Below, piece after piece: positions 52,931 through 62,876 of a DNA stretch of 64,000 bases; position 1 is the stretch's first letter, and every line of letters begins with the position of its first letter. The position numbers were made by a program, and so were the translations under genes. The notes under the pieces are model-generated. The model did not search any database and was not told where the DNA came from. It worked only from the letters and a program-made list of their open reading frames with translations. This stretch comes from Rhizobium sp. CCGE531 (GTDB taxonomy: Bacteria; Pseudomonadota; Alphaproteobacteria; Rhizobiales; Rhizobiaceae): positions 62,001 to 126,000 of the forward strand of contig NZ_CP032685.1 of the NCBI RefSeq assembly GCF_003627795.1, written 5' to 3'.

Positions 52931-54004
52931 ATGGGCATGACGCAGAATGCTTCACCTTTGTCGCCGGATAGCGAGGCCCTGCAGTCGATGGGTTTCGATC
53001 CGGCTCTTCACCGTAAGTTTGCGGCCGGCATCGAATCGGGCTTATTGCGCGATCTGCATGTCGTGCTTGCCGCCCGTTCTCAACAGCTCGTCCTGGAACA
53101 TTACGGCGTTGGTTCCGATGAAAATTGGGGCACTCCGCTCGTTAGCGTCGCATTCGACGCGGACACGCTGCACGATCTCCGCTCGGTGACCAAGAGCATC
53201 GTCAGTCTCCTTTACGGCATCGCGCTGGACAAGGGATTGGTGCCGCCGCCGGATGCACCCCTCTACGAGCAATTTCCGGAATATGGCGATCTCGCCAAGG
53301 ATGCGGCACGCGCCAAGATCACCATCGGCCATGCGCTGACGATGACGCTGGGGATGGAGTGGGACGAGGATCGTCCCTACACCGACCCGCTGAACAGCGA
53401 AATAGCCATGGAAAACGCGCCGGATCGCTATCGCTTCGTTCTGGAGCGGCCGATGATCGCAGAGCCGGGAACACGTTGGATTTATTCCGGCGGCAGCGTC
53501 GCGCTGGTCGGCGCCATCATCGAGCGGGGCACCGGCAAGCGCTTGCCTGATTTCGCGCGAGCCGCCCTCTTCGAGCCGCTGGATATCACCAAGTTCCACT
53601 GGTCGGCAGGATATGACGGCGTTGCGTCGGCGGCGTCCGGATTGCGCCTCACGGCGCCCGATTTGCTGAAGATCGGCATGCTGCTTCTGCAAAAGGGCGT
53701 GTGGAACGGCCAGAGGATCGTTTCGGAAGAGTGGATCGCGCGATCCCTCACGCCGGCGATTTCGACCGGGGACGGTTTGGACTATGGCATGCTGTGGTTT
53801 TGCGGGGATGCGCCCGTGCCGGCGTTCGCCAATCCACGACGTTGGCATGCGGGCTTCGGGAACGGTGGTCAAAGGCTCTGGCTGATGCCCGATGCGGGAA
53901 TTGCCGCCGTCATCTATTCCGGCAAATACAATGCATGGGATGCCTGGATAACGCCCACGCGTGTCTGGCGCGAGATCATCCTCGCCAACTTCCTGAAAGC
54001 CTGA
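52931..54004 (+). CDS. Serine hydrolase of the beta-lactamase / DD-peptidase (class C) fold
   Basis: The 357-residue protein has the catalytic SxxK motif in RSVTKSIVSLLYG (Ser85, Lys88), a tyrosine motif in WIYSGGSVALVGAIIE and a C-terminal HAGFGNGGQRLWLMPD region that would hold the KTG-like strand. No signal peptide is seen, so it is probably cytosolic and may be an esterase or amidase rather than a lactamase. The ATG at 52931 has GGAGG about 10 bases upstream. The acetyltransferase gene follows 2 bp after the stop. Confidence 0.85.
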   Translation: MGMTQNASPLSPDSEALQSMGFDPALHRKFAAGIESGLLRDLHVVLAARSQQLVLEHYGVGSDENWGTPLVSVAFDADTLHDLRSVTKSIVSLLYGIALDKGLVPPPDAPLYEQFPEYGDLAKDAARAKITIGHALTMTLGMEWDEDRPYTDPLNSEIAMENAPDRYRFVLERPMIAEPGTRWIYSGGSVALVGAIIERGTGKRLPDFARAALFEPLDITKFHWSAGYDGVASAASGLRLTAPDLLKIGMLLLQKGVWNGQRIVSEEWIARSLTPAISTGDGLDYGMLWFCGDAPVPAFANPRRWHAGFGNGGQRLWLMPDAGIAAVIYSGKYNAWDAWITPTRVWREIILANFLKA

Positions 54005-54006
54005 AA

Positions 54007-54558
54007 ATGGCTCCGCCAAAAGACAAGTTCCCCACGCTTTTGACCGACCGGCTGCGGCTTCGAGAAACGAGCATGGATGATTGTGACGATTTCCATGCGT
54101 TGATTTCGATACCTGAAGTCACGCGATTTTCGAACTGGGTTGATGCGCCGAAGAAGGCGCAGATCGAGCGCTCTCTGAAATGGATGTACAAAATCTTTCC
54201 CAAGGGAGCGGGCTGTACATGGATCATTGAGGATCGGGCTTCCGGTCAATTGCTCGGCGCCATTCGCTTCAACAGTATAGATAAGCACGCCAGATGTGCC
54301 GAGCTCGGATATGAATTGCATCCTTCGGCCTGGGGCAAAGGGCTCATGAGTGAGGCGGCGAGGGCAGTCGTTCAATGCGGCTTCGACGTTTTTTCGCTCA
54401 ATCGTATCGAGGCCTGGACACTGCCGGGAAACACTGCATCCGATCGGGTTCTTGAAAAAGCGGGATTCCAATATGAGGGTACGCTTCGGCAGAAGGCGCG
54501 ATTCAAAGAGGCCTTTCATGATTTTCGCATGTTCGGCTGTTTGGCGGGCGACCGGTAG
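54007..54558 (+). CDS. GNAT-family N-acetyltransferase, RimJ/RimL type
   Basis: The 183-residue protein begins with FPTLLTDRLRLRETSMDDCDDFHALI, typical of RimJ/RimL-like acetyltransferases, and has the acetyl-CoA binding region AELGYELHPSAWGKGLMSEAARAVVQCGF and the VLEKAGFQYEGTLRQKARFKE ending. It transfers an acetyl group to an N-terminus or a small amine; the substrate is unknown. It starts 2 bp after the serine hydrolase stop, so the two are likely cotranscribed. Confidence 0.87.
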   Translation: MAPPKDKFPTLLTDRLRLRETSMDDCDDFHALISIPEVTRFSNWVDAPKKAQIERSLKWMYKIFPKGAGCTWIIEDRASGQLLGAIRFNSIDKHARCAELGYELHPSAWGKGLMSEAARAVVQCGFDVFSLNRIEAWTLPGNTASDRVLEKAGFQYEGTLRQKARFKEAFHDFRMFGCLAGDR

Positions 54559-54603
54559 AGATCGCCCTCCGTCGATCGCCTAGTCGGTTTCGCTCGCACT
54601 ACA

Positions 54604-54702
54604 GCAATTCCAGGAAAAGTGCGCAGCGGTTTTCCGTCCGGAATTGCTAGGAAACAAAGAGATAGAGCGGATCACAGATTCCGTGAAAAGCTGAACCGCT
54701 CT
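54604..54702. repeat. RIME-like 99-bp repeat, copy 3
   Basis: This element has the same orientation as copy 1. It runs from GCAATTCCAGG at 54604 through the GGAATTGC end of the first palindrome to AGAGCGG...CCGCTCT ending at 54702. It lies between the convergent acetyltransferase and saccharopine-dehydrogenase-like genes. Confidence 0.8.
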
Positions 54703-54727
54703 ATCGGCCGCGAATTGGCCGATTGGA

Positions 54728-56392
54728 TCAATCGATTGGCTGCAGCCAGCCTCGATAGTGAACGACCGGGCCGATGAACGGCAGAGCGATCGACACGTTG
54801 AAATGAAATCGATCATTCTCCGCCCACTCGTAAGCCGTGCTTCGGGGCGCAAGAAAGAGCGGTAGCCGAATGCGGAGGAACGACCAGCGCCGTATCTCCA
54901 TGCTGAGCCCGTTGCCGCGCGGCAGAAGATCGAATGCGAAACGGAAGGGGCCGAAGCGCTCGACAAGCCGGCCCTTTTCCTCGCTCAGCCGGCTGGAGAA
55001 ACGCTGACCGGAAAAATCCCGGGTCCATTGTTCGATGCCATCATGTTCCTCAAAGGAGACGTGCAGGCCGTGCTTTCCAGAGGCGGGAAAGCCGAACAAC
55101 TTGGCGATCAGCCGGGCAGCAGGAGAGTGCCCGCGGGTCACGATAGCCTCGCCTTTGGCGCCTCCATCGCCGAAGACGTCGTGCATGGCGCGCACAGGCT
55201 CTGACAGATGCGCGAATGTGAGGCCCATGACGCGCTGATAGAGCGGCGTGTAGGGCGCCTCCGTCGTCTCCTCGCCGATTGCCAGATCGCGAAGCAACGT
55301 TCGAAAATCATCAAGGGACAGGAGCCCGCCCGCATGACGGGCGCCGGGCGAAAGTCTGTTATCGCTCAGCATTCGGGCCAGCAATTGCGCCGGAAGGGTG
55401 GGGATTTCCACGCCGTCGCCGTTTTCGGCGATGAGCGTCCAGCGGCGGGCCCGCATGGCGCCTTGCTGGATACCCTTGATTTCGATCGTCACGGCTGAAC
55501 GCGCGGTGCCGAACCGTGTCGTCAGGCCCTGCAACGGCAGCAGAAAACGGCTGAGCTTTCGCAGCGACGTCAGCCAACCCCAGATCACTGGCCAGGACAG
55601 CAGCCAGAGAGCGAACGTCTGAAAAGCAAATTCAGGCCCGGCCCGAAAGATGACGCTGGGGCTTCCGGCTAAGCTGTCGACCAGCAGATCATGATCCGGC
55701 ACGTCGGCAAGCGCCACCAGCCGGCGCAGCGGCGGCTTCCCCGCGACCGCGTAGGTTTCGCGCTTTAGCATGTGCCAGCCGGTTGCATCCTGCCAGCGCC
55801 GGCCGCGCCAAAGCCGCACCGGCTTGCCGACGTAGCTCAGGATCGCCGATGAGACAGAGGCGCCGGCGGTTGCACGATTGGAGGCGCTGATCGACATGTC
55901 GATCGAGCGGACTTCCTGCATGCCCTTGCTGAGCTCCACGACGACGGCACTCGACAAAGCCGGCACGCTCGATGCTCCGGAGACGACGGCGACGCCCGCA
56001 GCCCTGGCCCGTTCGTCAAGCGAGCCGATCGCGCCGACGAAATCGCGCGCATCGGCAAGATCGATATAGTGGACGCCGGCCTTTATGCAGGCCCGCGCGA
56101 CGCGGTCGTCACTTTGCTGGAAAGGGCCGGCCGCATCGATCAGCAGGAAGGGCTTGTGTTCGTCAAGGACCGCAGCCATGTCGCCATTGCGGTCGGCCCG
56201 GAGCGCCCTTGCGTTCGGCAGTTGAGCGGCGAGCGCCTTCGCCGCGTCGAGGTTACGTCCGGTAACCAGAATGTCGAAGCCGTCGCCGGCAAGGCGCCGC
56301 GACAGGCGCGCGCCGAACCCGCCATAGCCGCCGAGAACGAGGATCTTCCTCAAAGGATGCGGCTCGCCTGTTCGGGTGTCGGCAGCCAGCAT
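54728..56392 (-). CDS. Saccharopine dehydrogenase-like oxidoreductase with C-terminal DUF4166-type domain
   Basis: The protein has about 554 residues. The N-terminal half starts with a Rossmann motif (RKILVLGGYGGFGARLSRRLAGDGFDILVTGR) and has the LIDAAGPFQQSD and VSGASSVPALSSAVV segments of the saccharopine dehydrogenase family. The last 200 residues (LYQRVMGLTFAHLSEPVRAMHDVFGDGGAKGEA...) resemble DUF4166. The true reaction is unknown. The ATG at 56392 overlaps the DCC gene by 43 bp; a TTG at 56353 (TTGA overlap with the DCC stop) would also give a full Rossmann domain. Confidence 0.8.
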   Translation of the reverse strand: MLAADTRTGEPHPLRKILVLGGYGGFGARLSRRLAGDGFDILVTGRNLDAAKALAAQLPNARALRADRNGDMAAVLDEHKPFLLIDAAGPFQQSDDRVARACIKAGVHYIDLADARDFVGAIGSLDERARAAGVAVVSGASSVPALSSAVVVELSKGMQEVRSIDMSISASNRATAGASVSSAILSYVGKPVRLWRGRRWQDATGWHMLKRETYAVAGKPPLRRLVALADVPDHDLLVDSLAGSPSVIFRAGPEFAFQTFALWLLSWPVIWGWLTSLRKLSRFLLPLQGLTTRFGTARSAVTIEIKGIQQGAMRARRWTLIAENGDGVEIPTLPAQLLARMLSDNRLSPGARHAGGLLSLDDFRTLLRDLAIGEETTEAPYTPLYQRVMGLTFAHLSEPVRAMHDVFGDGGAKGEAIVTRGHSPAARLIAKLFGFPASGKHGLHVSFEEHDGIEQWTRDFSGQRFSSRLSEEKGRLVERFGPFRFAFDLLPRGNGLSMEIRRWSFLRIRLPLFLAPRSTAYEWAENDRFHFNVSIALPFIGPVVHYRGWLQPID

Positions 56393-56769
56393 GTCTCCCG
56401 CCTGCCGAAGATGCGATAGCGGTTGCGGGCAAGCCAATGATAGATCGGGTCGCGCAGCACGCGGGGCACAAGGCGCAAGAGGGAAATTGCCTTCCAGGGC
56501 CAGCCAAGGCCTTCATAGATCGAAAGCACCGCGTCGCTGTCTCGCAGCACCTTTGTTCCATCGACGATGATCAGGCTGTCGGGATTGGCAGGGTCTATCC
56601 CGCAGGAGCGATAAAGGGCAGCGCCGGTTTCATTCTGCATGGAGGCGAGGCGGAAGCGGCCGATGCGGTCGTGGCGAAGTACGAACTGGGCATTGGCGGT
56701 ACAGAGCACGCACATGGCGTCGAAGACGATGATCGGCCCTTGATATTCGCTGATATTGCTTTTGCTCAT
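56350..56769 (-). CDS. DCC-type thiol-disulfide oxidoreductase family protein (DUF393)
   Basis: The 139-residue protein has the family motif with Asp17 and the Cys20-x-x-Cys23 pair (FDAMCVLCTANAQF), followed by a region like IDPANPDSLIIVDGTKVLRDSDAVLSI. It resembles YuxK-type proteins with a thioredoxin-like fold. The start at 56769 begins the conserved part. It overlaps the downstream saccharopine-dehydrogenase-like gene, and the same pair often occurs together in proteobacteria. Confidence 0.83.
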   Translation of the reverse strand: MSKSNISEYQGPIIVFDAMCVLCTANAQFVLRHDRIGRFRLASMQNETGAALYRSCGIDPANPDSLIIVDGTKVLRDSDAVLSIYEGLGWPWKAISLLRLVPRVLRDPIYHWLARNRYRIFGRRETCWLPTPEQASRIL

Positions 56770-56998
56770 GTTGGCGTCGCGTTTTCCGTGCCCCGGTCTG
56801 TTCACAGAATTGTCCGGTTGAGCTGCCGCCGTCAATTGCACGTTTCGGAAGGCTGCCATGCCAAACCAACACAAGAGCGTGAGATTTGAATCGCAGAGCA
56901 GGTCGTGGGAGGGGCGGGAGAAGCAGGGCCATCGAGCTGCCCTGCCGGTATGCGGCCCGATCTTGATGACCGGGCCGCGCTTCTACTGGAATAGAGGC

Positions 56999-57253
56999 TC
57001 AGCGGTAGCGCCAGCCGCCATGCCACCGCTCGCGATGCACCCAATAACGGTGCCCGTCCCAATAGCCGCGGCCGGGATAAAATATGCCATAGGCCGGCAC
57101 CACAGGCACGACCACAACCGGGCGTCCGTTCGGGTGGCAATAGCCATAGGGGCCGCGATGAAAGCCGATGCCGCATCCGTCGCGAGCCTCGGCCGGCGAG
57201 ATCGCGGTAAAGCAGGCAGTCGCTGCAAAAGCGAGCAAAATAATCTTTTTCAT
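56999..57253 (-). CDS. Small secreted GCG/CxPN-type protein
   Basis: The 84-residue protein has a signal peptide (MKKIILLAFAATACFTAISPAEA) and then the motif DGCGIGFHRGPYGYCHPNGR, which matches the GCG_CRPN pattern of small rhizobial exported proteins, and a Tyr/Trp/Arg/His-rich tail (YWDGHRYWVHRERWHGGWRYR). It is probably periplasmic or surface-exposed; its function is unknown. GAGGAC precedes the ATG at 57253. Confidence 0.75.
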   Translation of the reverse strand: MKKIILLAFAATACFTAISPAEARDGCGIGFHRGPYGYCHPNGRPVVVVPVVPAYGIFYPGRGYWDGHRYWVHRERWHGGWRYR

Positions 57254-57427
57254 GATGTCCTCATTCGTCCTGGAAGAGCTTGACGCTGTTATCCCTTCAG
57301 CGCTTAAACGGCTGCGATCGGTAAATCCGTCGCTGCATTCCGATCGTTTTTGCATTCGCTTGAGGAAGATCGGCTTTTGCAGCGCGCAAGCCTGCAAGTC
57401 ATCCCAAGAACTGTGCCTGCTGCGGGA

Positions 57428-58369
57428 TCAGGACCGAATTTCAAAATTTTGGGATGCGGGGCGGGACTGTGACGGACAGTCCTTCGCTGCGGGTACCGGC
57501 TTTTTGCCGATCATCGGCACACGCCGTATCAGAGCACGCAGAACGGCCAGGATTGCCTTGTATTGCTCCCCCGGGCACAGGCGGCCATTGGCATCGTAGG
57601 CAAAGAGGAGACGCCGCCGCGCGAATGCATGCGCCAGCCACAGCGCGAAGGCGACGCCCACGCCCCAGCCCATCAGCGTATCGCTCGCCCAATGAGCGCC
57701 TACCCATTGGCGCGACAGGCAGATCAGGACGCCGATCGGCATGAAGATGGGGCGAAGGCGGGGGAAGACCAGCGCCAGCGACATCGCCATGGCGCCGGCC
57801 GTTGCCGAATGTCCGGAGGGAAAGGATGCGAAGTCGGCGTGAAAGGCAAAGGGTCGAAAATAAAAGGCACCGTTCGTCTGCAGCAGTTCCGGTCTGGCGC
57901 GGCCGATGATGTTCTTGGTGAGCGAAGCGACAATGCCGCCGCCAGCGACCGCCAGGAAGACGAATGCCGCCGCGGTGGCGACGAGATCCGCACCTGTGCG
58001 CATGGATTTTCGCAATTTGTGCGCGGGTGCAAGGATCGCGAATATCAGCAGGGCGCCGCTGAACGAGAGCACCAGCAGACCCGTGCCGAGGCTGCTGATC
58101 CACTTCGCCATCCCGCGCAATTGCTCGGGAAACGACTTCATCCAGACGCCGAGGGGGTAGTCTGAAGTCACCATCACGAGCAACGACAGGACAAGGAAGA
58201 TGGCGACGATGGCGATCGGGCGTTCGAGAAATGCGCGATTTTCAGGAGGCGCGACAGCAGGGGTGCTGAAGAAGCATCGAACGCCCCCGATCAGGCGCCT
58301 GCGACAGATTTTCGCGGAATGCTCCAGCGCTTCTTTCATGACCTGCTGTTTCCGTCGCCATGCCTGCAT
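57428..58369 (-). CDS. PAP2-family membrane phosphatase
   Basis: The 313-residue membrane protein carries all three PAP2 motifs: KNIIGRARP (K-x6-RP), PSGHSAT and SRQWVGAHWASD (SR-x5-H-x3-D). Five or six membrane helices surround them. Such enzymes remove phosphates from lipid A, undecaprenyl diphosphate or phosphatidic acid at the periplasmic side. The start is uncertain: ATG 58369 has GGGAAG 8 bases upstream, and ATGs at 58402 and 58339 are also in frame. Confidence 0.87.
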   Translation of the reverse strand: MQAWRRKQQVMKEALEHSAKICRRRLIGGVRCFFSTPAVAPPENRAFLERPIAIVAIFLVLSLLVMVTSDYPLGVWMKSFPEQLRGMAKWISSLGTGLLVLSFSGALLIFAILAPAHKLRKSMRTGADLVATAAAFVFLAVAGGGIVASLTKNIIGRARPELLQTNGAFYFRPFAFHADFASFPSGHSATAGAMAMSLALVFPRLRPIFMPIGVLICLSRQWVGAHWASDTLMGWGVGVAFALWLAHAFARRRLLFAYDANGRLCPGEQYKAILAVLRALIRRVPMIGKKPVPAAKDCPSQSRPASQNFEIRS

Positions 58370-58816
58370 AAAGCCGACTTCCCATTGCTGCCGATCGTTC
58401 ACAGATGCTCGCGAAGACGGACTTATGCGGTGTTTCCCTTGGTGTAAGGCTGCTACAGCAACACGCTGACAGGTGCCTGAAAGCCGCCGTGCCGCGCTTC
58501 TCCAGCGTTGATGGACACGCTTTCGGTCGCTCGGGCTGATCGGCGGCGTGCCCGTCTACATCAGCGGCAGCCAGTTCAAGGCTTGGAAGTACACTCAAAT
58601 CACCATCGACGGCGTGACGGGGCTAGGCCGGCAGATGCCGGAATGCTCCGCGCAGAGATGCAACCTATGGAAAAGGCGCTATGTCGATTTATATCCTGGG
58701 TTATCCAAGTTTTAACTAACCCCTGGTAGTAGTAACCGCATCGACTATCGCATGAGGCATAGAGCTTTGCGCTAGGTTTCCATGAAGGAGAGGCTGAAGC
58801 GCTGCGAGGATTCGCG
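58370..58816. other. Intergenic interval with a possible gene remnant
   Basis: This 447-bp gap separates a minus-strand phosphatase gene from a plus-strand gene. On the plus strand at about 58530-58712 a frame reads RSLGLIGGVPVYISGSQFK and continues to ITIDGVTGLGR before losing sense. It looks protein-like but has no start and no matching domain I can name. It may be a decayed enzyme fragment. Confidence 0.35.
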
Positions 58817-59386
58817 ATGACATCCATCCCCAACACGCCTTCGGCGGCTTTAGCCATCCTCCAGCGGCTGAATGCCACCGGCACTGCAGCACCGCAGCGG
58901 ACTCAATCCAGGACCGACAGCTTGATTGCTGTGTCGACTGGTCAGGCTGACAAGATCGCCGCATCAAAACAGCCGACCCAGGGGCAATCGAAGGTCTCGG
59001 AGGCATTCTTCGCGACGAACGGTAAGGTCGATCTTACGAAGATGAAGCTTGATCTCATCTATCGCACCGGTAAGGCCCTGGGTGTCGAACACGACGATTA
59101 TGCTTCGATGGAAGATTTCGCCAAGGCCATGCAAAAGGCCTATAGCGAACTGGAGCCCGCCGAAGTCAACGCTATTGAGCATGATCTCGGCCTCGATAAA
59201 CTCGGCCTGTCGCTCGAAGAGGTGATCAACAGCGCCAAGGGTCCCGAGCGCAATGATAAGGTGACGCGCGCGCTGAAGCAGCAAATGGATAAGAGCAAGG
59301 GCGAGGATGACGATGGCCAGACGAGCCAGCAAGTGATCCTGGGGCCAGACGAAGTCGGCCTCTACAGCCCCTCGTCAATCAAGTAG
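58817..59386 (+). CDS. Hypothetical protein
   Basis: The 189-residue protein is hydrophilic, with a Gln/Thr/Ser-rich N-terminal third and a helical core (VDLTKMKLDLIYRTGKALGVEHDDYASMEDFAKAMQKAYSELEPAEVNAIEHDLGLDKLGLSLEEVINSA). It has no signal peptide or membrane helix. I do not recognise the family; it might be a secreted effector or a structural protein of a surface organelle, but nothing proves this. Its 3' end overlaps the convergent TetR gene by 12 bp. Confidence 0.6.
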   Translation: MTSIPNTPSAALAILQRLNATGTAAPQRTQSRTDSLIAVSTGQADKIAASKQPTQGQSKVSEAFFATNGKVDLTKMKLDLIYRTGKALGVEHDDYASMEDFAKAMQKAYSELEPAEVNAIEHDLGLDKLGLSLEEVINSAKGPERNDKVTRALKQQMDKSKGEDDDGQTSQQVILGPDEVGLYSPSSIK

Positions 59387-60001
59387 TTTCGAATTGGAAG
59401 CTATTGGCGCAAGTCTGCCTGGGGCAGCGAGCCCGCCTCGTATAAGTCCGGCCACAGCATCAGCCGCTGTTTCCATGTAGCTCGGATCGCGATGGAGCAG
59501 CACGACGGCAAACGAGCCGTCGAGAAGCAGCATGATCTGGCGCGCGAGCGGTAAAGCATCGCTGCCTGCTCCGGCTTCCGCGAAGACCGAGCCCAGCCAA
59601 TCTTCAACACGCTTCTTGTGGGCGCGGGCGACTACCAGAGCCGGATGGCCGGGAAGGTTGATGAGTTCCACCGAGGTGCGCAGGAAGCCGCAGCCCTTCC
59701 ACTTCGCGCTTTGCGCCGATTGCGCCAGACGGCGAAAAATGCCGGCGACCTTCTCGGCAATGTCGCCGTCCGTTTCCTCGAACCAGCGCTTGAAGAGAAC
59801 AAGGTTCGGTTCGTCGCGCGCCTGGAGATGGGCAGCGATCAGGTCGTCCTTGCTGCGGAAATGATAATAGAGGGTACGCTTGGTGACGCCCGCCTTCTCG
59901 GCAATGGCGTCGACGCTGATGGCGCGGATACCATCTTGATGGAAGAGTTTTCCGGCGGACTGAAGAATGCGATCGCGTGTCGGCTGGGGGCTGTCCTTCA
60001 T
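59375..60001 (-). CDS. TetR-family transcriptional regulator
   Basis: The 208-residue protein has an N-terminal helix-turn-helix (TRDRILQSAGKLFHQDGIRAISVDAIAEKAGVTKRTLYYHFRSKDDLI) and a C-terminal domain with GCGFLRTSVELINLPGHPA, typical of the TetR subgroup that controls divergent hydrolases or reductases. It is divergent from the alpha/beta hydrolase gene, with a TGTATA-N12-TATACA inverted repeat between them. Confidence 0.9.
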   Translation of the reverse strand: MKDSPQPTRDRILQSAGKLFHQDGIRAISVDAIAEKAGVTKRTLYYHFRSKDDLIAAHLQARDEPNLVLFKRWFEETDGDIAEKVAGIFRRLAQSAQSAKWKGCGFLRTSVELINLPGHPALVVARAHKKRVEDWLGSVFAEAGAGSDALPLARQIMLLLDGSFAVVLLHRDPSYMETAADAVAGLIRGGLAAPGRLAPIASNSKLLD

Positions 60002-60008
60002 GGCTCAA

Positions 60009-60032
60009 TGTATACCGGGTAGTGAATATACA
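60009..60032. promoter_or_regulatory. TetR operator candidate
   Basis: TGTATA at 60009-60014 and TATACA at 60027-60032 form an inverted repeat 7 bp from the start of the TetR gene and about 18 bp from the start of the divergent hydrolase gene. Its position suggests it is the operator of this TetR regulator. Confidence 0.6.
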
Positions 60033-60050
60033 CAACGTGGCGATCACCTC

Positions 60051-60995
60051 ATGTTGGCGGTCATGAGCGAACAAGCAATTCCATCCACGGGCGCAAGCAG
60101 CCTGCCGATTTCCATACCCTGCCGGGATGGTGTCGTTCTCGGCGGCCATCTTTGGCTGACCTCCACGCATAGGCCGATAGGCAGCGTCATTATCAATCCG
60201 GCTACCGGTGTTCTGGCACGCTACTATCATCGTTATGCGCAGTTTCTGGCGGGGCATGGGTTCGATGTGCTGACATACGACTATCGCGGCATCGGCCAGT
60301 CACGGCCGCAGCGGATGCGGGGTTCGGGCTATCGTTGGCGGGATTGGGGTGAGCGGGATTTCGATGCCGCGCTTTTGCTGATGGCCGACCATCGACGCAA
60401 CGGTCCGCTCATGGTGGTTGGCCATAGCGTCGGCGGCTTCCTGCCGGGGCTGGCCGAAAGCGCCCCGATGATCGACAGGATGCTGACGGTTGGTGCTCAA
60501 TATGCCTGGTGGGGCGATTACATGCCCCGCAGGCGAGCCGCTCTTTTCCTCAAATGGCATGTCGCCATGCCTGCAATCACCGCTTTCTGCGGCTATTTTC
60601 CGGGCCGCCGGCTTGGCTGGCTGGAGGATTTGCCGAAAGGCGTGGCAAACGAGTGGAGTTTTCGCGGGCGCCGGTTCGAGCGCAGCCATCCGAAAGCCGA
60701 GCGGGAGATCGCGCTGCATCGCATGGCGGCGGTCAAAGCCCCGATTTTGGCTGTTGCGGTTTCGGACGACGAACTCGGCACGATGCCGGCCATTCACCGC
60801 ACGCTGCGTTATTATACCAGCGCACAACGCATGTCGGTGCTGCTGAAGCCGGCCGATTTCGGCCGCGATGCGATCGGCCATTTCGGCCTGTTTCATGATC
60901 GCCATGCCAGCGGCTTCTGGATCGACACGCTTTCCTGGCTGCGGGAAGGCCGCAATCCCTGGCCGGCATCCGCGTCGAGTGTCGGGAGCAAATAG
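60051..60995 (+). CDS. Alpha/beta hydrolase (serine aminopeptidase-like)
   Basis: The protein has about 314 residues and an alpha/beta hydrolase core. The nucleophile elbow is in LMVVGHSVGGFLPG, the acid lies in the AVAVSDDELGTMPA region, and the His lies in DAIGHFGLFHD. It has no signal peptide. It resembles lysophospholipase or aminopeptidase-type hydrolases; the substrate is unknown. The start could be ATG 60051 or 60063. It is divergent from a TetR gene that probably controls it. Confidence 0.82.
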   Translation: MLAVMSEQAIPSTGASSLPISIPCRDGVVLGGHLWLTSTHRPIGSVIINPATGVLARYYHRYAQFLAGHGFDVLTYDYRGIGQSRPQRMRGSGYRWRDWGERDFDAALLLMADHRRNGPLMVVGHSVGGFLPGLAESAPMIDRMLTVGAQYAWWGDYMPRRRAALFLKWHVAMPAITAFCGYFPGRRLGWLEDLPKGVANEWSFRGRRFERSHPKAEREIALHRMAAVKAPILAVAVSDDELGTMPAIHRTLRYYTSAQRMSVLLKPADFGRDAIGHFGLFHDRHASGFWIDTLSWLREGRNPWPASASSVGSK

Positions 60996-61050
60996 CCTAT
61001 TCATGAACGCTGAATATAGCTTCATGCTGATTATGCTGCCTAATCGTTAG

Positions 61051-62103
<1,053 letters not shown>

Positions 62104-62116
62104 ATTCCACGCTCCT

Positions 62117-62137
62117 GTGGCCGCCGCCGGCGGCCAC
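62117..62137. terminator. GC-rich hairpin after the aldo/keto reductase gene
   Basis: GTGGCCGCC at 62117-62125 pairs perfectly with GGCGGCCAC at 62129-62137 around a 3-base loop. It lies 13 bp after the stop of the aldo/keto reductase gene and 44 bp before the end of the convergent RibD-like gene. No T-run follows, but the stem is strong enough to be a 3' end. Confidence 0.5.
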
Positions 62138-62180
62138 GAACCCTATGCTGCGTTTGCCAATGAATTTGCTGTGGGCGCCA

Positions 62181-62876
62181 CTATGGCGTGACCGCATAAC
62201 GCAGATAAATTGCTCCGTGCCCCAATGTCTCGCAGCTCTTGAGCGAAAGCCGGATCTTTCCAGCCAGACCTTCCTCACCGTATTCGACGATGCTCTGGCT
62301 TGCGGAGCGTCCATCGAGAGCGGGCGCGACGATCAAGCTGATTTCATTGACAAGACCGGCGGCAAGGAAGGAACCGTTGATCCCGGCACCGCCTTCCAGC
62401 AACAGGCGCTTGATGCCGAGTTCTCGTCCCAGGGTGTCCAGCATGGCGGATAGGTCGGGCTGGGCTTGCGCGGAGACGATATAGGAAATGCCATCATCAG
62501 CCAGCTCCGCAAGGTGGCTGTCGGGCACATCGCTGCCGAGAAGGACGACGATATGGTCGCCATCGATCTCGCTCTCGGTGAAGTGCAGCTTGCCGGACAT
62601 ATCGAGAGCAACAGCGAAATTGGCTGCCTCGCGATTGGCAAAATGGAAGGGGCGCTCGACCTTGCCCTGATCACCTGGCGGATGTGGGCCGCCTCTGCTC
62701 ATTTCGGCCATCGTCACGCGACCGACCATCCAGGCATCGCCCTCAAGCTTCTGGTGGCAGGATTGATAGAGAGCCGTCCAATCGCCGAGCTCGCCGTCCG
62801 GGCTGTCCGTCCAGCGGCTCGGATGCAGTCCGCCGTCGAGCGACGAGACCATGTGGCAGATGATATAGGGCTTCAT
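62181..62876 (-). CDS. RibD C-terminal / dihydrofolate reductase-like protein
   Basis: The 231-residue protein begins with [16 protein letters not shown], the NADPH-binding start of the RibD reductase domain, and contains [15 protein letters not shown] and [32 protein letters not shown], a region close to RibD (5-amino-6-ribosylaminouracil reductase) proteins. No deaminase domain is present, so it is a stand-alone reductase of unknown substrate. The start at 62876 overlaps the cupin stop by ATGA (62873-62876). Confidence 0.87.
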   Translation of the reverse strand: MKPYIICHMVSSLDGGLHPSRWTDSPDGELGDWTALYQSCHQKLEGDAWMVGRVTMAEMSRGGPHPPGDQGKVERPFHFANREAANFAVALDMSGKLHFTESEIDGDHIVVLLGSDVPDSHLAELADDGISYIVSAQAQPDLSAMLDTLGRELGIKRLLLEGGAGINGSFLAAGLVNEISLIVAPALDGRSASQSIVEYGEEGLAGKIRLSLKSCETLGHGAIYLRYAVTP

